A stretch of 64,000 bases of DNA, from NCBI GenBank assembly GCA_003049485.1, contig PYST01000003.1, forward strand, positions 124,001 to 188,000. The letters run 5' to 3'. This DNA is from Ophioceras dolichostomum. Lineage: Eukaryota; Ascomycota; Sordariomycetes; Magnaporthales; Ophioceraceae. Positions 10,500-22,101 of the stretch are shown piece by piece (the stretch's first letter is position 1; every line of letters begins with the position of its first letter). The position numbers and the translations under genes are program-made. The notes beneath the pieces were generated by a model. That model was not told where the DNA came from, made no database searches, and saw only the letters and a program-made list of their open reading frames with translations.

Positions 10500-12202
10500 T
10501 CACGTCAACCGCCTCCGATAAACCCCCAACATCCAGCTCGCCCTCAGCACGGCGAGGCCGATGGCCATCCTGACGCTGTCCTGTATGACGCTGAGCTTGG
10601 ACCCCTCGACCTCGTGCCAGTCGATGGGCACCTCGGCGACCTTGATGCCCGGGCTGGAGCCGATGACGGACCCGTCGCTGGCCAGGACGGGCACGGCGGG
10701 GGCGGACTCGGCGAGCATCAGCATCTCGATGTCGAAGATCCAGCCCTCCGAGTGCATGTAGGGCACGATGTGGGGCAAGGCCGCGCGGCTGAAGAGCTTG
10801 AAGCCGCACTGCGTGTCGCGGATGCGCGAGGTCGCGGGCGGGGTGAGGATCATGAGGACGAAGTGGAAGGACTTCATGAGGAAGTTGCGGAGGGCGGAGC
10901 GCTGTGTGTGTTTTTAGTTGGTGTTTGTTAGCTTAAGCATGTCTGTCCATGTACGCCAATGGTTACATGGCACCCGCTGTATGGCACCCGCTGTATGGCA
11001 CCCGCTGTATGGCACCCGCTGTATGGCACCCGCTGTATGGCACCCGCTGTATGGCACCCGCTGTATGGCACCCGCTGTATGGCACCCGCTGTATGGCACC
11101 CGCTGTATGGCACCCGCTGTATGGCACCCGCTGTATGGCACCCGCTGTATGGCACCCGCTGTATGGCACCCGCTGTATGGCACCCGCTGTATGGCACCCG
11201 CTGTATGGCACCCGCTGTATGGCACCCGCTGTATGGCACCCGCTGTATGGCACCCGCTGTATGGCACCCGCTGTANAGTACACATACCTTTACAACCGCC
11301 TCGCTGCCAACCAAGTGGCCCCTGCTACCGATGGCGACGCCGCGGTTCACGCTATCGACGACATCGTCGCAGCCCTCGACCAGCTTGCCCAGGTCGCTGA
11401 AGCGGCTCGCGCCGTCCGCATCGGCGAAGACGACGTACTCGCCGCGCGCGTGGCGCAGGCCGTGCGTGACGCCGCCGCCCTTCCCGCGGTTCTTCTCCAG
11501 CGTCACGACGCGCACGATGTCGTGCAGCTCGTGCCTGCGCGCGAAGTCGAGCGCGACGGCGGCGGTGCGGTCCGTGCTGCCGTCGTTGACGATGATGATC
11601 TCGTAGCCCGTCGTGATGACGGGGGGCGACAATTCAGACTCCGAGAACCCGGTCGTCGCCACCGTCGTCGCGGGCGGCTGCTGGTGCTTCTTATGCCCGA
11701 GCCGTCGGGATGAGGGGGTCGAGGGTCGTGATGACGAGGCTGTCGTTGTTGCGGAGGCGGGGCGGGGAGGGGGAGGGGGGCTCCGGCCGAATCGCTTGTC
11801 GAGGTACGCGACCATCTCCTCGAGCGCGGGCAGGATGCGGAGCTCCTCGTTGTAGGCGGGCACGACCACCGTCATGGCCAGCTCGGCCGGCTCGATCTCG
11901 CCAGGGTCGCGGCCGGGATCGGACCGGCGCTCGGCGAGCCATCGGTCGTACCAGCATGGCAGCTGCGCGCGGGCGACGGCACCGGTCTTTGGGGTGGAGG
12001 TCGTGTAGGTCTTCTCTAGGGGGAAGGGCGCGCGGGGTTTGGGGGCGATGCAGTGCAGGATCAGGTACAGGGTCGAGAGCGCGGGGACGGCGACCGCGAA
12101 GAGTACGAGGCAGATCAGCGGGGTCTTCAGCGCCGCGCTGATGACCGGCCAGACGAACCCGTCGACGAAGTCGCCGCCGGGGCCGGGGCCGGGGCCGGGC
12201 AT
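10500..12202 (-). CDS. ALG5: ALG5, dolichyl-phosphate beta-glucosyltransferase
   Basis: Two exons on the minus strand, 12202-11288 and 10901-10500, give 438 residues. The enzyme makes Dol-P-Glc from UDP-Glc at the ER membrane for glucosylation of the N-glycan precursor. Seen: an N-terminal membrane anchor (about 27-52), the GT2 start VVVPAYNEE (112-120), EIIIVNDGSTDRT (201-213), the DADG metal/nucleotide motif (261-264), and in exon 2 DTQCGFKLF, HSEGWIFDIEML and EVPIDWHEVEGSKL, all hallmarks of ALG5. A Pro/Ser/Thr insertion of about 55 residues (140-195) makes it longer than yeast Alg5 (about 334). The intron (11287-10902) has a GTATGT donor, a GCTAAC branch site and a CAG acceptor, and is mostly a 14-bp minisatellite. 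If the intron were retained the frame would stay open to 10928 and lose the catalytic C-terminal third. Confidence 0.95.
10967..11274. repeat. Perfect 14-bp minisatellite, 22 copies, inside the ALG5 intron
   Basis: The unit ATGGCACCCGCTGT is repeated 22 times (308 bp) without a visible mismatch. It takes up four fifths of the 386-nt ALG5 intron, starting about a dozen bases after the donor and ending about 65 bases before the acceptor. An ambiguous base sits at 11276, right at one edge. Because 14 is not a multiple of 3 and no phase contains a stop on either strand, the array is open in all six frames. Confidence 0.97.
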
Positions 12203-15200
12203 TTTTCTTTCTGTCTGATGTTCTTATTTGGTTGGCCTTATGCAGCAGGGAGGGGCAATGTGCATTCTTCTTGTCTGCCAGGTTGTCCAAGGTACCTAGG
12301 TAGCTCTACTTCTTGGTTCCTTTGCTTTGCCTGAAGGAGAGGACGGAACTAACCAAAAGGCCACGATATCGGATTGGGAAACCCTGGGTCGTTGTGCATC
12401 TGTGCAAGGCTGACGACGAATTGACGATGAGCTTGCGGGTCCTGAAACCACCCCTGCCAGTGAGACCCTGTTCCGAGGTTTGTGTCTGACGGCAGGACCA
12501 GGCGGGGGTTCCCAGGGCCAAGCTCAGCAAGCTGCAGGCCTTTTGTGGGGCAGGGGGCGCGGGGTTCAGCGCAACTTCCTTATCGGGCAACCACTCTTCA
12601 CGTCAGTGTCCCTGCCGTCTCACACCGGCTGCTTGTCCCCCTCACAGAAACTTCTCATGATCTCTTCATAAAAGGCATGCATGCAGCTGTTCCCTCCGCC
12701 ATTCCATTTTACCCCGCTGCCAGGCATGAATATCGTATAATTTACTACATCTCACTTGAGACTTGGATAAGAAAACCCTGCCTCTTGACCCCGAGCGCTC
12801 CCTGTTTCTGGCCTTATCTTGCCTGACGAGTTCGATGATGTGTTGTATCACCGTGACCCAGCACTCCTGCGAGTTGCCGTTGGCAGATAGGTGCCTTTTA
12901 TCACTAATCCCCGTTCACTGTCCTCACTGTGGACCTGTATCTGGCATATCTGCGGAACAAGGGCTCCTCATCCAGAAGAAGCTTTCGATTGCTTCTGGAG
13001 CAGTTCTTGTCCCGCCCCCAAACGACGAGGGGGACCTCGGCTCTTGCTAGAATGCTGACATGTTGCTTGACAGCTCGCTGCCAGCAGGACGATGGCCAGG
13101 CGTGCATACTGAAAATGTCCACTGGGACCCCGACAAAGCCCGAGTGAGTGCCCGACACTAACTTTCGTCTCTTCTTATCTCTCTATGGGGTCGGGCATCA
13201 CTCAAACCCTCCTAGCCTCCTAGCAGGAAGTGCAATAATCTCCTCGCTTGGATAGCTTTTTCGACTTCTACTCGCTCTCATTCGTTCGCTTGACTTTACC
13301 TTGCTACAGTACATCGATGAGGGGGTGTGAGAGAAAGAGAAAAAGGGGCGGGCCACCTGAGCCGAGCCTGCCAGTACCCTTGCAACCTGACGTCGCTCGC
13401 GGGACGCAACTGTCGGGAAAATATTGGGCTTGGCGTCGCCCTACCAGACGACAAGAGCTCATTTTCGTCCAATTTGGGCCATTTCGGCTTGTTGCATTGG
13501 GGCTGAACGAATTTTGCGAATGGATGGCACACTCGCGCACGCACGCACGCATTCACGCACGGAGCCCCCACGTTGCTTTGAGGAGAAGACAAGAACAAAA
13601 AGACAACTCAAAAACTCCATCCCATGCTACGTTGTATGTACGACGGGCGGGGAGATAGATGCACGGGAGGGAATGTGCATACCTGGTATAATTAATGACG
13701 GAGAGTGAACGGACTTAGAACTGGACTGATTGTCTATCCCGGACGAGCGGGCTGGGGAGAACATGTCTGAAGAAGGTCTCGCTCACGTTTGTTCCGGAGA
13801 CAGACAGACCTGCCAGACAGCATGCAATGTTTGGCTCGTAACTGCACGTCTTGAGACGCCCTCTCGGAAGAAACGCCACGCAGAGCACAATGTGCCCCTT
13901 CTGCTTGCCGTACTCCCGCCCGTCACTTGTCTTTCTCTCCACCACATATCTCTCAACGACCCCCCAACAACCGCATTGGGATTATGAGCTGGCCGCCACC
14001 AGATGCAATGTGCCGATAGTGCAGAAAGCCACCAGCCCGATTGAGAGATTTTGTGTGTTGTGGGATTAATTAACAGTAGTGTCGGTGCCTAGCTCGCAGC
14101 TGCTTTTGCAATTGCTGCAAGCTTTCGCTGGCTTGCAGGAAGGGCGCTAAAATAAACCTGCAGCTTACCAACATCGAATGTATCCATCAGCTCAAGTTTT
14201 CTTTCTCGATCCAGCAAGCGCGAGCCATACGGACGGAAAGCACCATCGATTCCGATTCCGTTACCGTTTCGTTCTGGGGTTGTCATTCATTTTTTCCCCT
14301 TCTTTTCTGTGAGTGAGAATTGATCGGGTTTGGCGGCTACCAGTGCTGCTCTGCTCGCCAATGACAGCGAGGCTATTTGCACATGTGCATATATCGCTGG
14401 GAGACTGGAACTGGGTCCGGGGCACTTGGTCCGGAAGACTCGGCCTCTAGCTTCTTTTTCCATCCTCACCGCATTTTCTACCTCTTGCCATCTGTCTGTC
14501 TGCGTCTTTTGGGGAATTCTCGGAGTAATTTCTTGTGTATCGATGACCGGGTCCGGGGTATTTGTCACTCCGTGTCTTGTGTGCCAGTCAGTGAGTGTGA
14601 TGATGCGGCTCTTGGGATGGTCGAAGAGACTGGGAGAGGGAGGGCGAGAGGAAGAAACAGCTAGGCAGCACGTGGAACTGGAAACTTCGATGTAAAAATT
14701 TGGCACCCCGATGTGTGGCGGGCGCCGTTCAGATTTCCCCAAACCAACAACGGCGATTAGCTCCAGGTACCTACCGAACTCGGGTAGGTAGGCACGGGTG
14801 ATGGGCCGAGTGGCGTTCATACGTGCGTATGTGTTTGTAGGTAGGTATGAATGAGTTGCTTTTCCCTGAGCGCACGCGAGAGGGAGGGAGGGCTGAGGCG
14901 CGGTTGAGTGGGAGGGCCGGGCGCTCTTTCAGCCGCGCAGTTTTCATGACGGGGGATCAAATCTCGGAAGAAGGCAGCCGAGAGAGGAAGACGGTCGAGA
15001 TGGAGTGATGTGTGCATGTACCGTATGTATTGGCGTGTTGTCTGTTACTGTGGCTTGCAGTTGTCCTGCCGTAATAAAAAGAGTCTCACTCAGACCGCGG
15101 GGCACAGGAGGCGACGGACGGGTCGGAAAAGGGGGAAGAAAGAAAAAGGAATAGTGAGGCAGCAATTTGAGCAAGGCTATGTGTTTTTATATTTACGGTC

Positions 15201-15964
15201 GTTATCTGTTTCAGACGGATCCGTGTGGTTCCCATCGCGAATTATGTGGTACCCAGCCGGGAGCAAGGAAAAAAAACTACCTGAGCTATGAACAGTGGTG
15301 TTATTTGATAGAGATGGTCGATTTCCATCGATGGAGAGATATCTGGCAAAAGCTGGCCAAGTCTAAAGGGAGATTGATGCATTAAGGAAACCAGGGTACT
15401 GCTAATGACTGAAGAATTATGTCCAATACAACAACGCCTTTGGGGCATGACAAGCGCAATAGGTAAGGAAATGGCATAAGAAGAGTGTGCTTGCTTGCTT
15501 TTTGAGGATGCCGTCGTGATATTTGCTTGTGTTTAGGTAGATTTGGCGATAGGTTCTATTCCGTACGGTGAGCAGGAATGAACGCAGCGCAAATCAGAGA
15601 CATGAGGGGGGAAAGGAGAAGAGGAAGAGAGCTCGCCAGGGCTTTTTGTCAAAGCCACGCTTAAAAATGACACGAAACACCGGCGCCGGCCATATCCATC
15701 CAAGAAGAGGGAAAAAAAGCACGCAGCGGAATATTCCGGACCCGCGTGTATGTCTAGTCCAGGAACAACCAGAAAATAGAGTACGGGAGTGAGTGACCCC
15801 AAGGAACAAAATGGAAGGGGCGATGGGGCTAGACAAAGGAAAGAACATTGTTAGGGCCGTTATGGGGCAATGGTCTTCGCCACAGCTCCTATGATGAGGA
15901 GCGGTGAGAGAGACACCGACGAACGAGCTAGCCGCTGAGCCGCTGAGCCGCTGGCCGCTAGCCT
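12203..15964. other. Gene-poor 3.8-kb stretch between ALG5 and the 15965-17688 gene
   Basis: I find no supported gene. Several open frames of 60-177 codons exist (the longest on the minus strand at 14287-14820) but none has a recognisable domain, and overlapping frames are open in other phases. Contents seen: copies of the GGTACCTAGG/TAGGTAGG motif at 12291-12304, 14765-14793 and 14838-14848; a CGCA tetranucleotide run near 13537-13556; and otherwise ordinary unique sequence. It must hold the ALG5 promoter and the 3' flank of the next gene; an undetected multi-exon or noncoding gene is possible. Confidence 0.5.
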
Positions 15965-17688
15965 CTAGCCGGCAACCGGCGTCGATTTGCTCCTTAGCGA
16001 CCAACGGTTCTTTTTGGCCGGTTTCACCGCGCCTCCCTGAGCAGCCGGTGGCGAAACCTTCGAAGACTTCGTCAGCTTCCCTCGTGGCTTCTGGTCTGTC
16101 GTCGTCGAAGAACCAGTCTCGCGGATGGCGGAGAGCGCGGCTTCGTCGAAGTCTGTGGGCAGGTTCGAAGCGGAGATGGTGGTCCTCGTGCCGGCCTTGC
16201 GAAGCTCGAACGCGTTCGGTTCGAACGCCTCGACCTCGGAGAACCTGGCTGATTTCACTTGTCGGCTGGTCATCATTTGCTGCTGTTGCTGTTGCAGTCG
16301 CACCTGCGGCTCTGGCTCTGGCTGTGGCACAGACCGAGGCGTGGCAATAGCGGTGCGGAGGGGAGGGAGCTCCCGAAGTGCGGTGTTTGCGGGTGGAGTG
16401 CTCGTGAACTCGAAGTCAAATTTGGGCTCGGGGATAATGACGGCGGAGACGGCGGAGACGGCAGATCGAGGGGACTCGGCGGGGGCGGAGACGGGAGACT
16501 CGGGCTGGGGGGCGGCAGCCTTAGGGGTCGAGGTCGCAGTGCTGACGCTGGAGTTGCTGGTGAGGGTAACGCTGGGGGAGACTCCAGGTGAGTTGCGGAC
16601 GGACGGGGCGCGGGACGAGGCGGTGGAGGCGGCAGAGGATGTGACAGACGGCCCGAAGCTCATGGGGGGCAGGGCGGGGACGGGAGGGATGCCCGACGAG
16701 GCCTTTGACCCGCTACCGGGCCTCGGCACGCCGGCCAGGTGAGGTTGTCTGTAGTTGGCTCGTGGTGGGTAGTAGCGGTCCGTGGGTGGCGGGTCTGACG
16801 TTCTCCTAGTCTGGCTAGGATGCAACCGGTGGACGGGATCAGGGTCCGTGGAGGAACGTGAGGAAGGTCTGGCGTCTTGGGCGGTGACTGCGGCGACTAC
16901 GGCGGCGGCGGCTGTGGCGGGCGATGATGCTGTTGGACAGTTGCTGCCGTCGCCCTTGGCGTGCTTGACGGTCTTCATCTCGAGATCGTCCTGCGACGTC
17001 GTTGAGTTGCTCGAGCTGCCGACAGGTGACGGTGCTGTGAATTGCTGGGGGTTAATACAGCGATCTTTGATGTCGTTGATGGGCGGCGGTGAGATGGTGA
17101 TGATGATGATGGTGGTGATGGTGATGATGATGATGCACCTTTGCTGGACGTGCAGCTGCCCCGGCCGGAATTAGCCATTGCAGCCGAGGTTCTTTCGATA
17201 CCCTTGCCCTTCCCCACGAAAGACGGGGGACCACTTCCTCCAACATGGCCGTTAGGGCCCTCCGGGTGGTGGGAGTAGACCACCTCGCTGCCGTGCTCCT
17301 CCCACGCCGGGAGGAGGCTGCCGTTGTAGCTGTATGCCCGCGACATGGTGTGGACAACCGGGTTCGCGTACATGGACGGGTACGACACGTGCGATAGCGC
17401 GCTGTTGACACGAGGCATGCCCATGTGCACGGGGTTCATGCCCACTCCGACCATCGACCCCATACCGCTCGCCGCCATGGCGCTGCGGCGTCGGTTCTGC
17501 TCCATGATCTTGTACCTGTCGTCTTCTCTCCAACCTGAGGGGGCGCCGGCCATGGCGTCGACGGCGGCGTGTGTCGGGACGTGCTTGTATGTTGGTTTGG
17601 CGGCCTCCTGTTTCTGCTTCTCGGCCTGCTCAGCCTTGTGGTCCTTGGCAGCCTGGCGGCCCTTCTTGATCATGCTGAAGACCGACAT
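15965..17688 (-). CDS. Conserved hypothetical protein, Ser/Pro-rich, basic N-terminal helix
   Basis: Modelled as two exons, 17688-17139 and 17064-15965, 549 residues. The start MSVFSMIKKGRQAAKDHKA... followed by YKHVPTHAAVDAMAGAPSGW and YKIMEQNRRRSAMAASGMG looks like the N-terminus of proteins I know only as hypothetical from Sordariomycetes; an in-frame upstream Met at 17817 is less likely. The rest is disordered: Ser/Pro/Thr-rich, a Gln run (RLQQQQQQ), and a Lys/Arg-rich C-terminus. The two halves lie in different frames. I join them through a 74-nt intron (17138-17065, GTGCAT...AAAG) made almost wholly of CAT/CAC triplets, which preserves a plausible junction (SSK to DRCINPQQF). A length change in the triplet tract that shifts the frame is the alternative. 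Function unknown; no membrane segment or enzyme motif. Confidence 0.6.
17065..17138 (-). repeat. CAT/CAC triplet tract at a frame change (probable intron)
   Basis: On the minus strand, starting after AGCAAAG, the sequence is essentially CATCATCATCATCACC-type triplets, with a CTCAC branch-like site and AAAG acceptor. Reading frames before and after differ, so it is either a short intron with a weak GTGCAT donor or a microsatellite-induced frameshift. Confidence 0.5.
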
Positions 17689-20600
17689 GGCGAAAGTTTG
17701 GGTGCCGAGGCTGGCCGCTCGCGCCTGCCTGAAGGCGAAGAGGTTCGGGGCCGCGAACGGCGACGACGACGAACGGATGACGGCGAGGGATCGATGAGGA
17801 CCAGTCGCAGTCTCCAAGTTACCGGGTTATTCGGGAAGGCGTGTGCAAATTATATTAAAAGGCAAACTGCGGGGAGAAGAGGAGGCGGGAAAACGGGTTA
17901 TATGGGCGAGATATAACTGTTCGGGAATGCACGCCCAGGAAGCCCAGAGAAATAAAAGAGGGGCGATGCGGACGGGAGGGGTAGGCAGGATGAGGTTGGC
18001 TGGCTGACTTTGGAGGAGGCGGCCGTGTTGGAATGGGAGGTGGTGGGCGGTAGAAGACAGCTCAGTGATGGTCGGGCAGTCGTTCGTATTTTTACGGGTA
18101 GGGAAATCGCCCAAGCCTTATAGGAGGATTTGCGAAGGCCGACCGAGCTGAGCACAAGCACAAGCACAAGCACAAGGGCAGGCACCAGCACCAGGCCGCT
18201 CGTGACGATGGTCGAGCGAACAGCGACGGGTGTCCGGCAGGCCAGGAGGGCGGACACGGCTAAAATCCCACGATCTCTGAGAATGGAGCGCGAGCCACAG
18301 GCCCGTCAAGGCTGGCACTGTCTCAGACACCTGAATTATGGCCCGGCTGATCACCCGAAAAGGGTCCTCCCAGGCGGCCGGTTCAGGCCGTTCCGGCGCG
18401 CCCAGGGAAGCACCAGTGGAACCCTGAGCGGCAGAACCAAGACACACAAGAAGAATAGAGGGACAAGAGATGAAAAGTAAAAGAGAAGGGGAGGAAAAAA
18501 AATTAAACAAATAAAGAGGGAGGAAGAGGAAAGTGTGGCGCCTGAGGCAGACGACTGTGGTCGATTGGATGATAGTCGAAGAGATCAGGATGCGAAAAGA
18601 GCGTGACTTAAACAGGGTCGAACTAAGCTCTCTCCGTAACCAAAAGAGCTGTGAGAATGTCGATTTTGTTTTCTGTAACAGTTGGGGGTGTATTCTGAGG
18701 CCCTGAAAACGGTGCGGGAGTCGCCGAACGACCAGGCGCCAGGAATGGCAACCAGAGCGACACGAACGGAGGCTCGGCTGAGTGTTCGAGGTAGTTGAAG
18801 TGGTGGAGGTGGTGGAGGTGGTAGCAGGCGGTAGTATCCGTATTATTGGTCAGCGAGCGGTGGATGGGTGGAAGATGTGACAGATGAGGAGGAGAAGGAT
18901 GAGGAGGAAAGGAGAAGGAGAAGGAGGAGGAGGAGGATGGAGAGGTTGGCGATGAGAGGATGAAGACAAGAAGTCAAGCCAAGCCCACTCAAAGGGGAGC
19001 CTCTGCCTTATGAGGAGGATGTCATGGAGGCAAACCAAAGTCGGAAAACTGGCAGTGCGTGCACATTCAATTTATTAAAACGAAAAGGAAAAGTGCAAAA
19101 AGAAAGGATGATGAATCGCAGCAACTGCGCGTGGGGTTGCAGGGGGGCACAGGATAAGAGAACTTGAAAGCCACTTGGTCTGTCTGATGGGTTCCCAGCA
19201 CTGCATCACCCCCTGTTCTTAGGCTGCTTGGCCTTCCTGCCCTGGGATGCCCTGCGCTCGTGCTATCGTGTTTGGCTTGTTTCCGCACTGCATCAGCCGC
19301 CGGGTTCAGGGGATGAGGTCTAGTGATGGAAGGTGGGAGGGAGAGGGACAACAGAAGTACAGTACACGACGCTACGCGTTTCCAACAAGTCTCCAGTTCC
19401 ACCATGTGGTATCTCCAACTGGAGTCCTCTCCATCCTGGCCGCAGAAAGGAGCAGAACCTGTTTTGTGGCGTACAAGTTAGATATGGACCTAGATAGTGG
19501 ACGTGTTGGAGCCAACATGTCCAGACTGATAGCGACAGGCAACGAACAAACTGGCGCCGTGTCTGTCCCGTCGGCACAAGTTGCCAGCCGGGATCAATGA
19601 TCAAAGATAACAGTAGTGTCGCGCCTGTGGCTTGCTTCCAAGAGATGGGACCTCCCAAATCCCATGTCATGAGCACAAATATTCCATATTGCGGTGCTCT
19701 TCACATTGATGAGACTCACACCAATATTCCGAATTCTGGGCTCAATTTGGGCCACAGCACGAAAACAGAAAGAAGAAGAAGAATATCGCGAAATCAGCGC
19801 TAGGAGCGAGCCAGTCACCTAGTCCGCCTGTTGACCGGCGAACTGGGTCATGGTGATGTGGTCGCTCGCGCTAGACAGGCACAGGCTCTTCTGCAGCTTC
19901 TTGTCTCCCCAAAACTTGTTCAATGGCAGGCCTCACAGAGGGTCTCCCGCTGATCTGTCGTGTGTGGCCGAAGAGCTGTCTGGACTCTGGATTTTCTGGA
20001 CGGAGCCAGGTGGTGGAGCCCAAATCCAAGTTGCATGCAGGAAGAATACCTCGTATTCTGCTTGCATGCGTGGAAGCGGTATCGATGGATGTACACAGGC
20101 GGCTCGGTGCCGTACCGGTACCTCCTCAGCCCAGCCAACACTATTCAAGCACACAAACAGTAGCACACAGAGACCTTTCAGTTGCGAATGGGATGATGGA
20201 GCGGATGGATGGATGCCTTCCACCACTTGTGCCTCGCGGCTCGTACTCTGTAACTCGGCGGAAGAGCCGTGCCCGTGTGACAAACCTGTCTCCCGACTCC
20301 TTTCCTCCTCGTCCTTTCTCCTCTCGCGAGCTGCCAACAACGGACGGCTGGGTTGAGTCCAGAGGAGAGAGGGAGAACGGAGCGGGGGGAGTGGGTGATG
20401 AGAGCTGGTGGATGGCTGGGGGCCCCAGCGCAAGTTCGCTGGCCAAAATCGACGAGAGCGGAAACATTTCTTTCCAGCCGCACCTTGCCATGGATCGCCG
20501 ATGCAACCCTGAAAGTTCATCTTGTCCACATTTAGCTTAAGCCGAGCTAACTGCCCCTGCAGTGGGGGCCGCCACCACTTTCACTTTGTTTCTTTTGCGA

Positions 20601-21965
20601 TTTGGGCACCGCCGTTCGCAGCTTGGCCTCTCCTCCGTTTGAAAGATAACGCAGAGGCGCAACAGCTTCACGCCCGTTTCAAAAGCCAGGCACCCGAAAA
20701 TCAGGGAGCTGGGTGAAGATAACAAACATTGGACCTGGGAAGGGGCACAAAAGCATAAACCCCGTGTTATCAACTGCTGTGCAAGGTAATATCGACGACC
20801 GCCCAACTGGGCGATCGACTTTGTGACGGAGGAGGCCGCAGGTACCACCAGCCGGAAAGCGATCGGTGGCATGGGTTGTCATATTGCCCGAGAGCCCGCA
20901 CCCTCTCCAGGTTCCGAAAATGGCTGCATGAGGTTAAAAATGACCAAAAGTGGGTGTGGGCGGTATGAATTTGATGGATGGAAAGGCGTGGAAATATTGG
21001 CCCCAGCTCCTCAGCTGTCGAACGCCAGTCAAGCCGATCCAAGCGGCCTGTCTCGGCCGTCTGCTGCGGCCGAAAACGATCAGTTGAAGCACATGAAGAA
21101 AACAAAAAGGGGGAGCATGTATATTTGATATTCGGTTGTGCCCGTGCAGCACTAGCACTGATCATCATCTTACGGCAGAGCCGACTGCTTCCCAGCAAGG
21201 CAACAAGCCGGCTTTCAGCTAACACTACATAATGCGAGGGGCCGCCTCCGTGGGCCAGGTTACTCAGACAGCCGGCCGGCGCGTCCTGGAAGGGGATCTC
21301 CACTGATAAGGCTTTTCTAGTCAGGCCGGCCAGTCTCGCTCGTCAACGAACGAACCGCGTGCTCAGACATTCCCCTATTTTCCTCCTACTCCGAGATTCC
21401 AGACTACCGACGCCACGAGGATTGATATCATACCATCGGCGAGAACCGTCCAGTTAGCGGCCCACGGGAGCCCACGGGAAGGGAAAGTACGTGCCTATCG
21501 CTATTCGCCGACGAAGATCGAAATGGCTTCAGCTGGGTTCGACACTCACTGAGGGGTGACCGACAAGTCTCCTTCGTCCTTGATCTGCCCACGGCCACGA
21601 GCCATCGCCGACATGGGCGTGGAGTAGAGAGAGGTGTGACCCGACTATCACAGCTCTTCCAGGTACTACGTATATCTCAATGGAAGTTATCTCGGTCTCA
21701 TCTCGCCGCAGACGAAGGGAGATAGCCGGTCATCGAACCCCCAAGCTGGTACCAGTTGTATCAAGTCGGGACGGCCCGTGGGGTCTCATGTCTCGTCCAG
21801 CTCGTCCAGCTCGTCCGTTCTTCACGGAAAGGCCGACGAAAGCGGTAGATCCAATATGAGCAAGAGCAAGCCTCATTGCGCGCCGCCTCGATCTTCGGAC
21901 GATGTAATATGGTGGTTTTCGCTTCCACAAGTATTGGCAAGAGCAAGCCCAGAATGGAATGCCCC

Positions 21966-22055
<90 letters not shown>

Positions 22056-22067
22056 GGGGGNNNNNNN

Positions 22068-22101
<34 letters not shown>

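Noticed and set aside
10918..12202. Six overlapping open frames through 10.95-11.28 kb
   Set aside because: They arise because the 14-bp repeat has no stop in any phase; splice signals and ALG5 homology show the array is intronic.
14287..14820. 177-codon minus-strand open frame
   Set aside because: No recognisable domain, no conserved start, and other phases are open over much of the same stretch.
16215..16232. tRNA-like GGTTCGAACGCC box
   Set aside because: It lies within the coding part of the 15965-17688 gene, with no A box or cloverleaf around it.
19850..20540. Open frames of 168, 205 and 198 codons on both strands
   Set aside because: Several overlapping phases are open at once and none gives a plausible protein; typical of GC-rich noncoding DNA.
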